Assembly (NCBI RefSeq): GCF_006965545.2
Contig: NZ_CP041372.2
Span: 1,860,001 to 1,924,000, forward strand
Reading direction: 5' to 3'
Source of the DNA: Paenalkalicoccus suaedae
GTDB taxonomy: Bacteria > Bacillota > Bacilli > Bacillales > Salisediminibacteriaceae
DNA length: 64,000 nucleotides
Shown: positions 36,180 through 43,945 of the stretch, one piece after another
Layout of the letters: every line of letters begins with the position of its first letter
Numbering within the stretch: the first letter of the stretch is position 1
The notes under the pieces: model-generated
Told to the model about the DNA's origin: nothing
Databases searched by the model: none
What the model saw: the letters and a program-made list of their open reading frames with translations, nothing else
Translations under genes and position numbers: made by a program

Positions 36180-36208
36180 AGTGTATCGAATATACGTTCG
36201 TCAATCAA
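36180..36208 (-). promoter_or_regulatory. mrfA promoter with LexA-like box in the spacer
   Basis: TTGATT, 17 bases, TACACT on the minus strand, 25 bases before the ATG. The spacer contains CGAACGTATATTCG (36187-36200), which matches the Bacillus LexA consensus at 12 of 14 positions. It overlaps the stop of the upstream yyaL-like gene. Confidence 0.55.
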
Positions 36209-38190
36209 GTTAATTGTGCAAGGACTGCCTCGTAGCTTGAAGTTGGAAGTTTACAAGAGCCGTGCTCACAAAGTAAATAGGTTGGTTTTTCTGTCACAGC
36301 TGTTTGGTACGCAAGAGGTAGCTCAGACGCCTCATCCACGCGTCGCATTTGAACAAATGGGTAAAAGCCACGCTTGACCGACTGGTATAGTGGATCAGAT
36401 TCATCTGCAACGATGTAAAGCTGTTGTGATCTCTCCATATGCATCGCCGCAACAAGTAAGTGAGGCGCAGCGTGTGGGACCCGGTCTGCCACTTTGGCAA
36501 ATCGCTTAAGGGAAGCATCGATCTCCTGCTCAAAGGCTTGGTCCTCGCTCCACGTGCTATGTCTTGCAAGCTCTCTTATTATCATGCTATTAGCAGATGG
36601 CGTCGCGCCGTCAAAGTCGTCTTTAGTGCGCATAAAGAGTGGTGGTTGATCGGACCCATAGTAATAAAATCCGCCCTCTTCATCATAAAATAATTCCACT
36701 GCCTGCGTTGCATAGTACCTTGCTCTTTCCTTATAAAATGTGTCTCCTGTCGTCTCAAAGAGCTCATTCGCCGCCCATAACATTGACGCATAATCCTCTA
36801 ATATGCCATGACCAGATGCTTTTCCATCTGTATAAACAGATCTTACTCTTCCATCTGTCACCAGCGTGTTTTCGATAAAATGAAACTGGTCTATTGCGTG
36901 GTTGATGGCATCGTCCTCAATCACACGTGCATACAGCGCAATAGCCGCTACCATTTGCGCATTCCAAGCCGTCTTAATCTTCGTATCCATGTGTGGTCGG
37001 ATTCGCTTCTCTCTTACTTCGAATAAACGCTTCTTCGCCTGTTTTAGTCTCGTTAAGCATTCTTGCTTTGTTATAGAAAATTGCTCTCCTAAATCATCGA
37101 TATCTGTCTCAAGGAAGGCAAGAACGTTTTTGTGATCTAATACGCCCTCTTCTGTCACGTGGTAGGCTTCACAAAAAAGCGCGCTGTCTTCACGCAATAG
37201 CTCCTCTATTTCTCGTTTATCCCAGACATAAAACGCTCCTTCTACCCCTTCGCTATCCGCATCTTCTGCACTATAAAAGCCGCCTTTCGCTTCTAACGTG
37301 TTTGTCACGTACGTGTAGGTATCTGTAGCAATTTGTTTGTACGACTCCCGACCGCTTTTACTAAATGCCTCTACATAAGCGATGATGAGAAGGGCTTGAT
37401 CATTTAACATTTTTTCGAAATGGGGGACGTGCCAGCGCTGATCGACGGAATAGCGAGAAAAACCACCGCCAAGGTGATCATAAATTCCTCCGTTTGCCAT
37501 AGCATCAAGCGTTTTATATACAGGCTCTTCATTACCTAAGCGTAATAGAAAACTAATATTTTGTGTCATCGGAAACTTTGGTGCGTCCGAAAATCCACCG
37601 TAAACTTGATCCATTTCTTCTAGTAGCCTCGTATTTGCTTGGTTATAGTGCTTAGACGATACGGAGGCCTTTGTAGAATGATCAATTGTCTCTTTAAGCC
37701 TTGCTGTTAAGTTCGATGCTGTTTGAATAACGTTTACGCGTTGCTCGTTGTAAACGTGACTTAATTGCGACACAACATCTATAAATCCTGGGACGCCTCG
37801 CTTTGCGTAGGGAGGATAATAGAGTCCAGCATAAAACGGTCGTTCATCTGGTAGCAAAAATAAGCTCATTGGCCAACCGCCTTGTCCTGTCATCACCTGG
37901 CATGCCTGCATGTAGAGCTGATCAATATCTGGGCGTTCTTCTCTGTCCACCTTTATAGCAACCATTGTTTCGTTTAATTGCTTGGCAACTTCTTCGTTTA
38001 AAAACGTCTCCTTTTGCATCACATGGCACCAGTGGCAGGTCGAGTAACCAATAGAGAGGAAAATGGGTTTATCTTCGTCGCGAGCTTTTTGTAAGGCCTC
38101 TTCTCCCCATGGGTACCAGTCAATTGGATCCTGAGCATGCTGCTTTAAGTAAGGGGATGTCTCATTCTTTAAATGATTATACGCGGTCAT
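36205..38190 (-). CDS. yyaL: Thioredoxin-domain and six-hairpin protein (YyaL/SSP411 family)
   Basis: The 661-residue protein begins with [29 protein letters not shown] (split here by nothing) and has a thioredoxin-like CxxC in STCHWCHVM near residue 52. It continues with [11 protein letters not shown] and a large alpha-toroid region (about 180-560; [17 protein letters not shown]). It matches the YyaL/spermatogenesis-associated 20 family (DUF255). Its catalytic role is not established. ATG 38190 follows AAAAGGAG; earlier starts have no ribosome site. Confidence 0.9.
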   Translation of the reverse strand: MTAYNHLKNETSPYLKQHAQDPIDWYPWGEEALQKARDEDKPIFLSIGYSTCHWCHVMQKETFLNEEVAKQLNETMVAIKVDREERPDIDQLYMQACQVMTGQGGWPMSLFLLPDERPFYAGLYYPPYAKRGVPGFIDVVSQLSHVYNEQRVNVIQTASNLTARLKETIDHSTKASVSSKHYNQANTRLLEEMDQVYGGFSDAPKFPMTQNISFLLRLGNEEPVYKTLDAMANGGIYDHLGGGFSRYSVDQRWHVPHFEKMLNDQALLIIAYVEAFSKSGRESYKQIATDTYTYVTNTLEAKGGFYSAEDADSEGVEGAFYVWDKREIEELLREDSALFCEAYHVTEEGVLDHKNVLAFLETDIDDLGEQFSITKQECLTRLKQAKKRLFEVREKRIRPHMDTKIKTAWNAQMVAAIALYARVIEDDAINHAIDQFHFIENTLVTDGRVRSVYTDGKASGHGILEDYASMLWAANELFETTGDTFYKERARYYATQAVELFYDEEGGFYYYGSDQPPLFMRTKDDFDGATPSANSMIIRELARHSTWSEDQAFEQEIDASLKRFAKVADRVPHAAPHLLVAAMHMERSQQLYIVADESDPLYQSVKRGFYPFVQMRRVDEASELPLAYQTAVTEKPTYLLCEHGSCKLPTSSYEAVLAQLT

Positions 38191-38224
38191 TGTATGAACT
38201 CCTTTTTTAGATGATGGATGCAAA

Positions 38225-38257
38225 AGGTCGAACCGTCCATAAAGGATAGTTCGACCT
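38225..38257 (-). terminator. Rho-independent terminator after the STAS gene
   Basis: Minus-strand stem AGGTCGAAC / GTTCGACCT with a 15-base loop and TTTT; it overlaps the stop codon of the STAS gene. Confidence 0.7.
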
Positions 38258-39005
38258 ATTCGTGTAGTAGCCATTTTTTGATCGCTGTTTTCGTCGATCG
38301 ATCAAATTCTACTTGTAGTTCCTTTATATGCGATTGCAACTTGCGAGCGTGCTGTGGATGTAATCCTAAAATGATTACTTCAATGCCCATTTGTTGGAGG
38401 GTTAACACCATCTCTTTTAATGCTTGAACGCCTTCATTTGCAATTCGTCCCACACTAGTAAAATCAATCAGCATGCGATCCGGTTGATCAGCGTACGCTT
38501 TCGTTAAGAGGTTGTAGCGAATAGCTTCGACTTTTGCTTCTGAAACATCACCAAAGATAGGAACAAGTGCTACTCGATCAGAGAGCTCAATATAGGGACC
38601 GGACAGCTCATTTGCTCGTCCCATGAGGTCTGAGAGCTCCTCCTTTTTTTCGAAGAGCTCAAAGTTTGTTTCGTGAAGTCGTTGTTGTAAGGCAACTAAT
38701 TGCGACTCAACACGCTCATATCCTTTTGATTGTGGTACGAATAAGCAGTAACAAGAGCTGTCCACCCATTTTGTAAAGACGGTGAACAGCTCTAAAGGCT
38801 TTTTTTTCGTCGTCACGTTAATCTCAAACTGCGACTCTTTGTTAGTTGCGCTCATCTCAAGGATAAACTTCTCCCTGCTTTCTCGATCCACAAGTCTTTC
38901 AAGTGTTTCCACGTGTGGAAATAAGCGGACAGCTTCATCTGACCTCTCCATAATAACGAGCTCCGTATTTACTTTAAATAATGGAAGTGGTCCCTGATTT
39001 TCCAT
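38256..39005 (-). CDS. STAS-domain protein with a PAS-like N-terminus, RsbR-like
   Basis: A 249-residue protein with an N-terminal sensor-like domain (about 5-105), a coiled-coil stretch (about 105-145; [23 protein letters not shown]) and a C-terminal STAS domain (about 150-245; [44 protein letters not shown]). The RsbR-type phospho-threonine positions appear changed (Asn at the first, no Thr at the second), so it may not be an RsbT target. The gene overlaps the B12-binding gene by 32 bases, so the two are co-translated. It may relay a cobalamin signal; this is inference. Confidence 0.8.
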   Translation of the reverse strand: MENQGPLPLFKVNTELVIMERSDEAVRLFPHVETLERLVDRESREKFILEMSATNKESQFEINVTTKKKPLELFTVFTKWVDSSCYCLFVPQSKGYERVESQLVALQQRLHETNFELFEKKEELSDLMGRANELSGPYIELSDRVALVPIFGDVSEAKVEAIRYNLLTKAYADQPDRMLIDFTSVGRIANEGVQALKEMVLTLQQMGIEVIILGLHPQHARKLQSHIKELQVEFDRSTKTAIKKWLLHE

Positions 39006-39660
39006 CTGCTACATCCCGTCCAGTCTGTTTATAAGTCTTAAACCATGTCATTAATTCATCTAAATCCTTTACAAAATAGGTGTTCAAGGAACCTACCGAG
39101 GAAAAATCATATCTAGAGATTAGTCTTCCTCCAACTAGGACATCCATCTCGACATCGCTCTCTGCAAAGGCCTTTAAATATTTAGTTAACTCATCCACTC
39201 GGTATGCAAGGGAAAAAGAAACGCCAATGACGCTTGGACGCCACTTCTCTACTTCCTTCATCAAGTCCTCTAGTGGTACATTTGCCTGCATAAACCGAAC
39301 GTTCCACTGCCTTTCCCTAAAGAGGATAGACACCATCTTCATCCCTAAAAAGTGTGCTTCATTTTCGACCGTGAAAAATAAGGCCTTGGGTGTTGCATCT
39401 ATGGAAGCGGAATGCTTTACAAGCTCATACTCTGTTTGCGTTAGCACAAAATCACATACGCCAGTTGCTAAGTGCTCCTCTGCTACACTGATCTCATTGC
39501 GCTGCCAGCGGCGCCCTACTTCATACATCGCCGGTGTAAAAAGATCGCGATATACGTGAAATCTCGAAGCGGATTCTCTCCACTTTTGAACGATGGCGAG
39601 TGACCGACCGTGATCGCCTTCTAGTAAGGCGTTTGTAAATGCTTGAACAGAAATGTCCAT
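38974..39660 (-). CDS. Cobalamin-binding protein with photoreceptor-type W-x9-EH motif
   Basis: The 228-residue protein has a B12-binding type 2 helical bundle (about 1-85) with Trp52-x9-Glu62-His63 (WQRNEISVAEEH), the motif that contacts the upper face of adenosylcobalamin in CarH-type photoreceptors. A B12-binding Rossmann domain follows, with Glu101-x-His103-x-x-Gly106 (EAHFLG), where His103 would be the lower cobalt ligand, then VIGVSFSL and LVGGR. There is no MerR DNA-binding domain. ATG 39660 is chosen, with GAGGGTG upstream. It overlaps the STAS gene, so a signalling pair is likely. Confidence 0.88.
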   Translation of the reverse strand: MDISVQAFTNALLEGDHGRSLAIVQKWRESASRFHVYRDLFTPAMYEVGRRWQRNEISVAEEHLATGVCDFVLTQTEYELVKHSASIDATPKALFFTVENEAHFLGMKMVSILFRERQWNVRFMQANVPLEDLMKEVEKWRPSVIGVSFSLAYRVDELTKYLKAFAESDVEMDVLVGGRLISRYDFSSVGSLNTYFVKDLDELMTWFKTYKQTGRDVADGKSGTTSII

Positions 39661-39766
39661 CGCACATGTCACCCTCAATCTGTATTAAATTGGCTCTTCA
39701 TAGAAGCAACCTTTTTCCTATTTTAACATAGTAGAATCTGTATAGGCTAGATGAGTTAAAAATAGT

Positions 39767-40702
39767 TTATTTTACAGATTGGCGCAGAAACTGCGAGATT
39801 CTTTCCATAATGATTTCTCGATAGAGACCACGTTCATTCAATAGCTGATGGCGTCCTTCCGGTAACAGCATCACCTGGATATTTTTACATTTTTTGCGAA
39901 AAAAACGAATATTCACTGGCCATTCTACTGTTGTGTCTTTCGTCCCTTGGATTAAATAGACGGGATTTTTGTACACGAGACAATTTTCAATGGAAGACTG
40001 CCATGCTTCCATTGCTAATAACCAGTCTGCATGCAACCATTTTGACTGGAGCGGATCTTTTTTTATAAAACTATGATACGTTCGATCCGCAGAATTCCGT
40101 TTGAATCGTCTTCTGCTTCTCGGACGCACTTTTCCTGCTGCTTTAATAATGCCTTTTACAAGCGTCCACCTAAACGGCATAAATAATGGTGCAACAAAAA
40201 TAAGTCGATCAAATTTTATTTTGTTTTGACAAGCTGTATGGAATAGCATAGCAGCCCCCGTACTATGCCCCATTCCGATAATAGTTGTTTGCTTCACGTA
40301 GTATGTCGACGTTTCACATACATCAATGATTGCCTGCACGTACTCATCGAACGTTCGAATGGAGCCGTTCCCACCCTCTGTCATTCCGTGCCCAGGCAAA
40401 TCTAAGGTTAATACATCATAACCATCCTCAAGTAGATGGTTGACGGTTTTGCTAAGTCCTCCTGCATGATCTAAATAACCATGAACGAGCACGACTAGTC
40501 CCTTTGCTTTTTTTCGCGAAAATAGTTGAGTAAAGATGCGGAAATGAGCCGACGGGACAAAGCCACATCGATAGGTATGTACCCTGTCCATATGAAAGGA
40601 ATAAAAGGACAAATAGGCTAGGAGGTCTTCGTTATGTAAATGTGGGTTGCTCTCATCAAGTGATAGAGTATGCTTTTGAATATGCTCAATCCATTTTTCC
40701 AT
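39767..40702 (-). CDS. Alpha/beta hydrolase (lysophospholipase-like)
   Basis: The 311-residue protein has the hydrolase core with oxyanion segment VVLVHGYLDHAGG near 72 and nucleophile Ser147 in GMGHSTGAAM. LTLDLPGHGMTEG precedes it, QGTKDTTVEWP near 255 is the Asp region, and the terminal GRHQLLNE supplies the catalytic His. It resembles monoacylglycerol or lysophospholipid hydrolases. It lies upstream of the B12 gene on the same strand, with about 106 bases between. Substrate unknown. Confidence 0.85.
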   Translation of the reverse strand: MEKWIEHIQKHTLSLDESNPHLHNEDLLAYLSFYSFHMDRVHTYRCGFVPSAHFRIFTQLFSRKKAKGLVVLVHGYLDHAGGLSKTVNHLLEDGYDVLTLDLPGHGMTEGGNGSIRTFDEYVQAIIDVCETSTYYVKQTTIIGMGHSTGAAMLFHTACQNKIKFDRLIFVAPLFMPFRWTLVKGIIKAAGKVRPRSRRRFKRNSADRTYHSFIKKDPLQSKWLHADWLLAMEAWQSSIENCLVYKNPVYLIQGTKDTTVEWPVNIRFFRKKCKNIQVMLLPEGRHQLLNERGLYREIIMERISQFLRQSVK

Positions 40703-40781
40703 GCCTATGCTTCCTCCCTGTCACAATACATAATAAGGGAAAGGAGTTGCCCTATAGTAGGCATCCCCTTTCCACGTTTCC

Positions 40782-41303
40782 TTACTTTTCAATTGCTGCA
40801 ACTAACGCTCGACCATATGCAGGTAGATCTGGCGGGCGTCTGCTTGAAACAATATGTCCATCCGTTACGACTTCCTCGTTTAGCCACGTAGCTCCAGCAT
40901 TCGTCATATCATCTTTAATTCCTGGTGTACTTGTGACTGTTACGCCCTCTAAAATATTCGCGGAGATGAGCACCCAACCAGCATGACAAATTTGCCCTAT
41001 GACTCTTTTTTGCTCGTGCATGTACGTGACCATATCAAGTACTTCTTGATAGCGTCGTAGCTTGTCTGGAGCCCAACCACCTGGCACTAAAAGAGCATCA
41101 TATTCTGTAATGTCAATTTGATCAAAAGATAAATCAGATGTTACTGGCACCCCATTTTTCCCTACATATACTTTCTCTTTTTCGAGCCCTGCAATGTGAG
41201 CAATTGCCCCCTCTTCTTGCATTCTGTAGTGCGGATAAATAAGCTCGGAGTCTTCAAAATCGTCCTCAATTACGGTTAATACTTTTTTTCCTTCTAGTCT
41301 CAT
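40782..41303 (-). CDS. DJ-1/PfpI family protein
   Basis: The 173-residue protein has the family fold with nucleophile Cys106 and adjacent His107 in GQICHAGWV, and Glu14-type acid in the N-terminal TVIEDDFEDSEL. This is the type of general stress protein 18 (YfkM) and YraA, with possible deglycase, hydratase or chaperone activity. AAAGGATG precedes ATG 41303. It is transcribed alone or with the HD gene upstream on the same strand. Confidence 0.9.
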   Translation of the reverse strand: MRLEGKKVLTVIEDDFEDSELIYPHYRMQEEGAIAHIAGLEKEKVYVGKNGVPVTSDLSFDQIDITEYDALLVPGGWAPDKLRRYQEVLDMVTYMHEQKRVIGQICHAGWVLISANILEGVTVTSTPGIKDDMTNAGATWLNEEVVTDGHIVSSRRPPDLPAYGRALVAAIEK

Positions 41304-41345
41304 ATGTATTCATCCTTTCCTGTTAGAGTTTAAAAGCTTCTTTTA

Positions 41346-41987
41346 CTAGTTTCCCCTATTCCATTCTTTGTTAAACTGCTCTAAAAAGTCTAGCATAAAC
41401 TGATGTCTTTTCTCCGCTTCTTGTTTGCCCGCTTTTGTTTGCATGAGGTCTTTTAGTTTTAACAGTTTCTCATGCATATGCTGGGTAGCAGTAGATGTCC
41501 CATCTCTATATTCTTCGGCAGTCATAGCGTCTCTTATCTGCTGCTTATCCTCATGCATCTTACTCCCCGTTGCTCCTGCATACATAAATGTGCGTGCAAT
41601 TCCAATCGCGCCAATAGCATCGAGACGATCCGCGTCTTGAACAATTTTAGCAAGCAGTGTCTTCGGTGACTCATTTGTCCCGCCTTTAAACCCCACGGTT
41701 CGTATTGCTGTCTCGATTCTATCTTTTTGTTCTGGTAGTAGCGTTGTTTGGTCAAGCCATTGTCTAAGCGCAGCTCCCCCATCTTCTTTGGTTGCATAAA
41801 ACTTCTCATCACCATAATCGTGGAGGATAGCGGTTAACTCAACTTCCGCTTTATCAGCATGTTCTATGTCTGCCAGACGTAGCGCCATGCTTCTCACTCG
41901 CTCTATGTGGGCGAAGTCATGCCCTGTCGAGTCTGATTCAAAAAATACACGTACATCATGGGTTGCTTGCTCAATCCATTTTTGCAT
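41346..41987 (-). CDS. HD-domain phosphohydrolase (YpgQ/YedJ-like)
   Basis: The 213-residue protein has the HD motif set: DFAHIERV near residue 24, LHDYGDEKF near 52 (His-Asp pair) and IVQDADRLDAIGAIGIARTF near 115, the pattern of HD-type pyrophosphohydrolases such as YpgQ. A divalent metal would be bound by these residues. Substrate uncertain; related enzymes hydrolyse nucleotides. ATG 41987 is chosen with AGGAGGTGG upstream. Confidence 0.85.
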   Translation of the reverse strand: MQKWIEQATHDVRVFFESDSTGHDFAHIERVRSMALRLADIEHADKAEVELTAILHDYGDEKFYATKEDGGAALRQWLDQTTLLPEQKDRIETAIRTVGFKGGTNESPKTLLAKIVQDADRLDAIGAIGIARTFMYAGATGSKMHEDKQQIRDAMTAEEYRDGTSTATQHMHEKLLKLKDLMQTKAGKQEAEKRHQFMLDFLEQFNKEWNRGN

Positions 41988-42063
41988 CTGTACCACCTCC
42001 TATTAACGTAGTAAGTATACGTTAATAGGTGAGATTTCGGCAAATGTCCTTTTGCTCATAACA

Positions 42064-42091
42064 AAATCCCGTAGGAAATCCCACGGGATTG
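42064..42091 (-). terminator. Terminator after the yhfH-like gene
   Basis: Minus-strand stem AATCCCGT / ACGGGATT with inner loop, then TTTGTT. Confidence 0.7.
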
Positions 42092-42099
42092 TAACAGAT

Positions 42100-42246
42100 T
42101 TAGTTTGGTTTTGCCCAAATACCTTCTGTTTGACACGAATCACATTCTTGCACATATGATTCGTGCATTTCATCTAAATGTGATCCACATTTTGTACACT
42201 GCTTTGGCGGTAGGTTACGGAAAAATTCACTACTTGTCATCAACAC
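42100..42246 (-). CDS. yhfH: YhfH-family zinc-ribbon small protein
   Basis: The 48-residue protein contains EFFRNLPPKQCTKCG near the N-terminus and QECDSCQTEG near the C-terminus, giving two CxxC pairs that would bind one zinc. This matches the YhfH family of B. subtilis. The start is GTG 42246, nine bases after GGAGG; an ATG six bases further is also possible but spaced worse. The family's function is unknown. It stands alone between two terminators. Confidence 0.82.
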   Translation of the reverse strand: MLMTSSEFFRNLPPKQCTKCGSHLDEMHESYVQECDSCQTEGIWAKPN

Positions 42247-42377
42247 GATAAATCGCCTCCAAATAAATTGTTTTGTTCTTAATTGTTTTCATTGTATTAT
42301 AACAGTATGCAGATTACAACCTTTTGTTATAAAACAATTGTGTATTTGTGTGAATTTTTTGTTAATAGAGTTTATAC

Positions 42378-42419
42378 AAAAAAAAGCCTGCTGCTAATGA
42401 ATAGCAACAGGCTTTTTTT
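42378..42419 (-). terminator. Rho-independent terminator after cheV
   Basis: Stem AAAAAGCCTGTTGCT / AGCAGCAGGCTTTTT around AATGAAT-type loop, with A and T runs on both flanks, so it may work in both directions. Confidence 0.88.
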
Positions 42420-42425
42420 ATGCAG

Positions 42426-43304
42426 TTACACATGTAGTAGTCGATCTAGGTGGTTTACGAGCATATTTACTTCTGGCTTGCTGATTTGTGCATCTGCTCC
42501 CACTGTTTCTCCTTTATGAAACAAATCTCCTGAGATCAACGAAGAGAAGATGATTACAGGTAACGATTGGAGCTCGGCATCTTCTTTAATCTTTTTAGTG
42601 AAATGATGACCGTCCATCGTTGGCATTTCGATATCAGTAATAATTCCGTCATACGCTGTAGCATTAGCTGATAATTCTTCCCACGCAAGCTTCCCATCCT
42701 CTTTAAAAACAAGATCAGAATATCCAGCTTTAGAAAGTGTGTCATGTAACAGCTGTCTTAAGATTGGGGAATCTTCCGCAATTAAGAGCTTCTTATACTG
42801 TCGATTTTCGTTTTTCGTTGTAACAGTCGCACCAGCAAGACCCGCTTCAGGCATAATATCGTAAACAACTTTTTCATAGTCTAATAATAGCACCATATTG
42901 TCTTCCATCTTGATAACGCCGATTGTTAAGTCTTGAAGACCCTGACCAAGTTGATTTGGCTTTTCAATTTGCTCCCACGAAATGCGATGAATGCGTGAGA
43001 CAGAGTGAACGTGAAAGGCTACCTTCATTTGATTGAGCTCTGCTACAATCAGCTTATCAGAGCGTGGTGTATCTGATGGTGGATAGCCTATTGCTTTTGC
43101 TAAATCAATAACCGGAATGATTTCTTCACGCAGGCGAATAATACCCTCAACGTGCGGATGCGCGTGCGGCATCAGGGTAACATCCATTGGTTGAATAATT
43201 TCTCGGACCTTCATTACGTTTATACCAAATGTACCAATACCAACTTCAAAAACGATTACCTCGAGTTCATTTGTACCGCTTTCGAGTAAGATTTCTGTTT
43301 GCAA
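42426..43304 (-). CDS. cheV: Chemotaxis protein CheV (CheW-receiver fusion)
   Basis: The 292-residue protein has an N-terminal CheW domain (about 10-155; IVFEVGIGTFGINVMKVREI, GIIRLREEIIPVIDLAK) and a C-terminal response-regulator receiver (about 170-292) with phospho-acceptor Asp224 in DGIITDIEMP. The conserved Thr/Ser-Lys switch region reads VIIFSSL and QISKPEV. It couples receptors to CheA and takes part in adaptation. The start TTG 43304 has AAGGAG eight bases upstream. Its presence implies motility. Confidence 0.93.
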   Translation of the reverse strand: MQTEILLESGTNELEVIVFEVGIGTFGINVMKVREIIQPMDVTLMPHAHPHVEGIIRLREEIIPVIDLAKAIGYPPSDTPRSDKLIVAELNQMKVAFHVHSVSRIHRISWEQIEKPNQLGQGLQDLTIGVIKMEDNMVLLLDYEKVVYDIMPEAGLAGATVTTKNENRQYKKLLIAEDSPILRQLLHDTLSKAGYSDLVFKEDGKLAWEELSANATAYDGIITDIEMPTMDGHHFTKKIKEDAELQSLPVIIFSSLISGDLFHKGETVGADAQISKPEVNMLVNHLDRLLHV

Positions 43305-43504
43305 CGGTCATTCTCCTTCCGCATCTATGTACTTGTACTCATATACTACCATGTCTTGCTAGTAAAATCCAGATTTTCTGCATATATTATAGTAATACAA
43401 AAGAACTATAAGTGTTCATGGATTGTTCTTGAAAGGTTATTGCAATGCCTTCTTCATTCGTTTTATAATAGAGAGGATATGGAAGTAGAATTGGAGGTCA
43501 CAAA

Positions 43505-43702
43505 ATGATGAAACGTTTTTTACCCGTTAGTGTTTTAGTCGCTATTCTTATGCTTCTTCCTACGGTTGCATTCGCAGCTGGCGGTGGTAGCGGAGATAGT
43601 AGTGGAGAATTAACTGGATTTACATTGGTAGCGTTCTCCGTACTATCTTTTGGTGTTTTAGGAATTATGGCATTTTATACGCTACGTGATCACGGTAAAT
43701 AA
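43505..43702 (+). CDS. Small membrane protein with signal-like N-terminus
   Basis: The 65-residue protein has a signal-peptide-like segment (KRFLPVSVLVAILMLLPTVAFAA), a Gly/Ser-rich linker (GGGSGDSSGELTG), and a second hydrophobic span ending FYTLRDHGK. GGAGG is seven bases before the ATG ATG start. It would be anchored in the membrane with an extracellular linker, or secreted if cleaved after AFA. I do not recognise a family. A strong terminator follows. Confidence 0.65.
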   Translation: MMKRFLPVSVLVAILMLLPTVAFAAGGGSGDSSGELTGFTLVAFSVLSFGVLGIMAFYTLRDHGK

Positions 43703-43710
43703 AAATCTGT

Positions 43711-43743
43711 CCTCGCACTTAGTTTAGTGCGGGGCTTTTTTAT
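43711..43743 (+). terminator. Rho-independent terminator after the small membrane protein gene
   Basis: Stem CCTCGCACT / AGTGCGGGG (one G-T pair), 6-base loop, then CTTTTTT. Confidence 0.9.
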
Positions 43744-43850
43744 TTGGTATCGAATTTAAGGAAATTCTAATGATTTAAATCGTTTATTAGCCTCATCCTC
43801 TATGACTTATCATCATCCGAGCCACTTAACTCGTGATCTTATACAATTAA

Positions 43851-43865
43851 TTGCAACCGGTTGCA
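43851..43865 (+). promoter_or_regulatory. cre/LacI-family operator 1 before the GH13 gene
   Basis: TTGCAACCGGTTGCA matches the cre pattern WTGNAANCGNWNNCW at all fixed positions. The inner 14 bases form a perfect palindrome, as in LacI/GalR operators. It lies nine bases upstream of the -35. Confidence 0.65.
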
Positions 43866-43873
43866 TTTTTGTC

Positions 43874-43902
43874 TTGTCAGATGTTATCTTCCCGTATACA
43901 CT
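43874..43902 (+). promoter_or_regulatory. Probable sigma-A promoter of the GH13 gene
   Basis: TTGTCA, 17 bases, TACACT, located between the two operator-like palindromes. Confidence 0.55.
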
Positions 43903-43907
43903 TATTA

Positions 43908-43922
43908 AAGCAAACGTTTTCA
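43908..43922 (+). promoter_or_regulatory. cre/LacI-family operator 2 at the transcription start
   Basis: AAGCAAACGTTTTCA matches cre with one mismatch and is nearly palindromic (GCAAACGTTTTC). Its position over the expected start site would block transcription. Confidence 0.55.
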
Positions 43923-43945
43923 ATGATAAATAAAGGATGATGATA

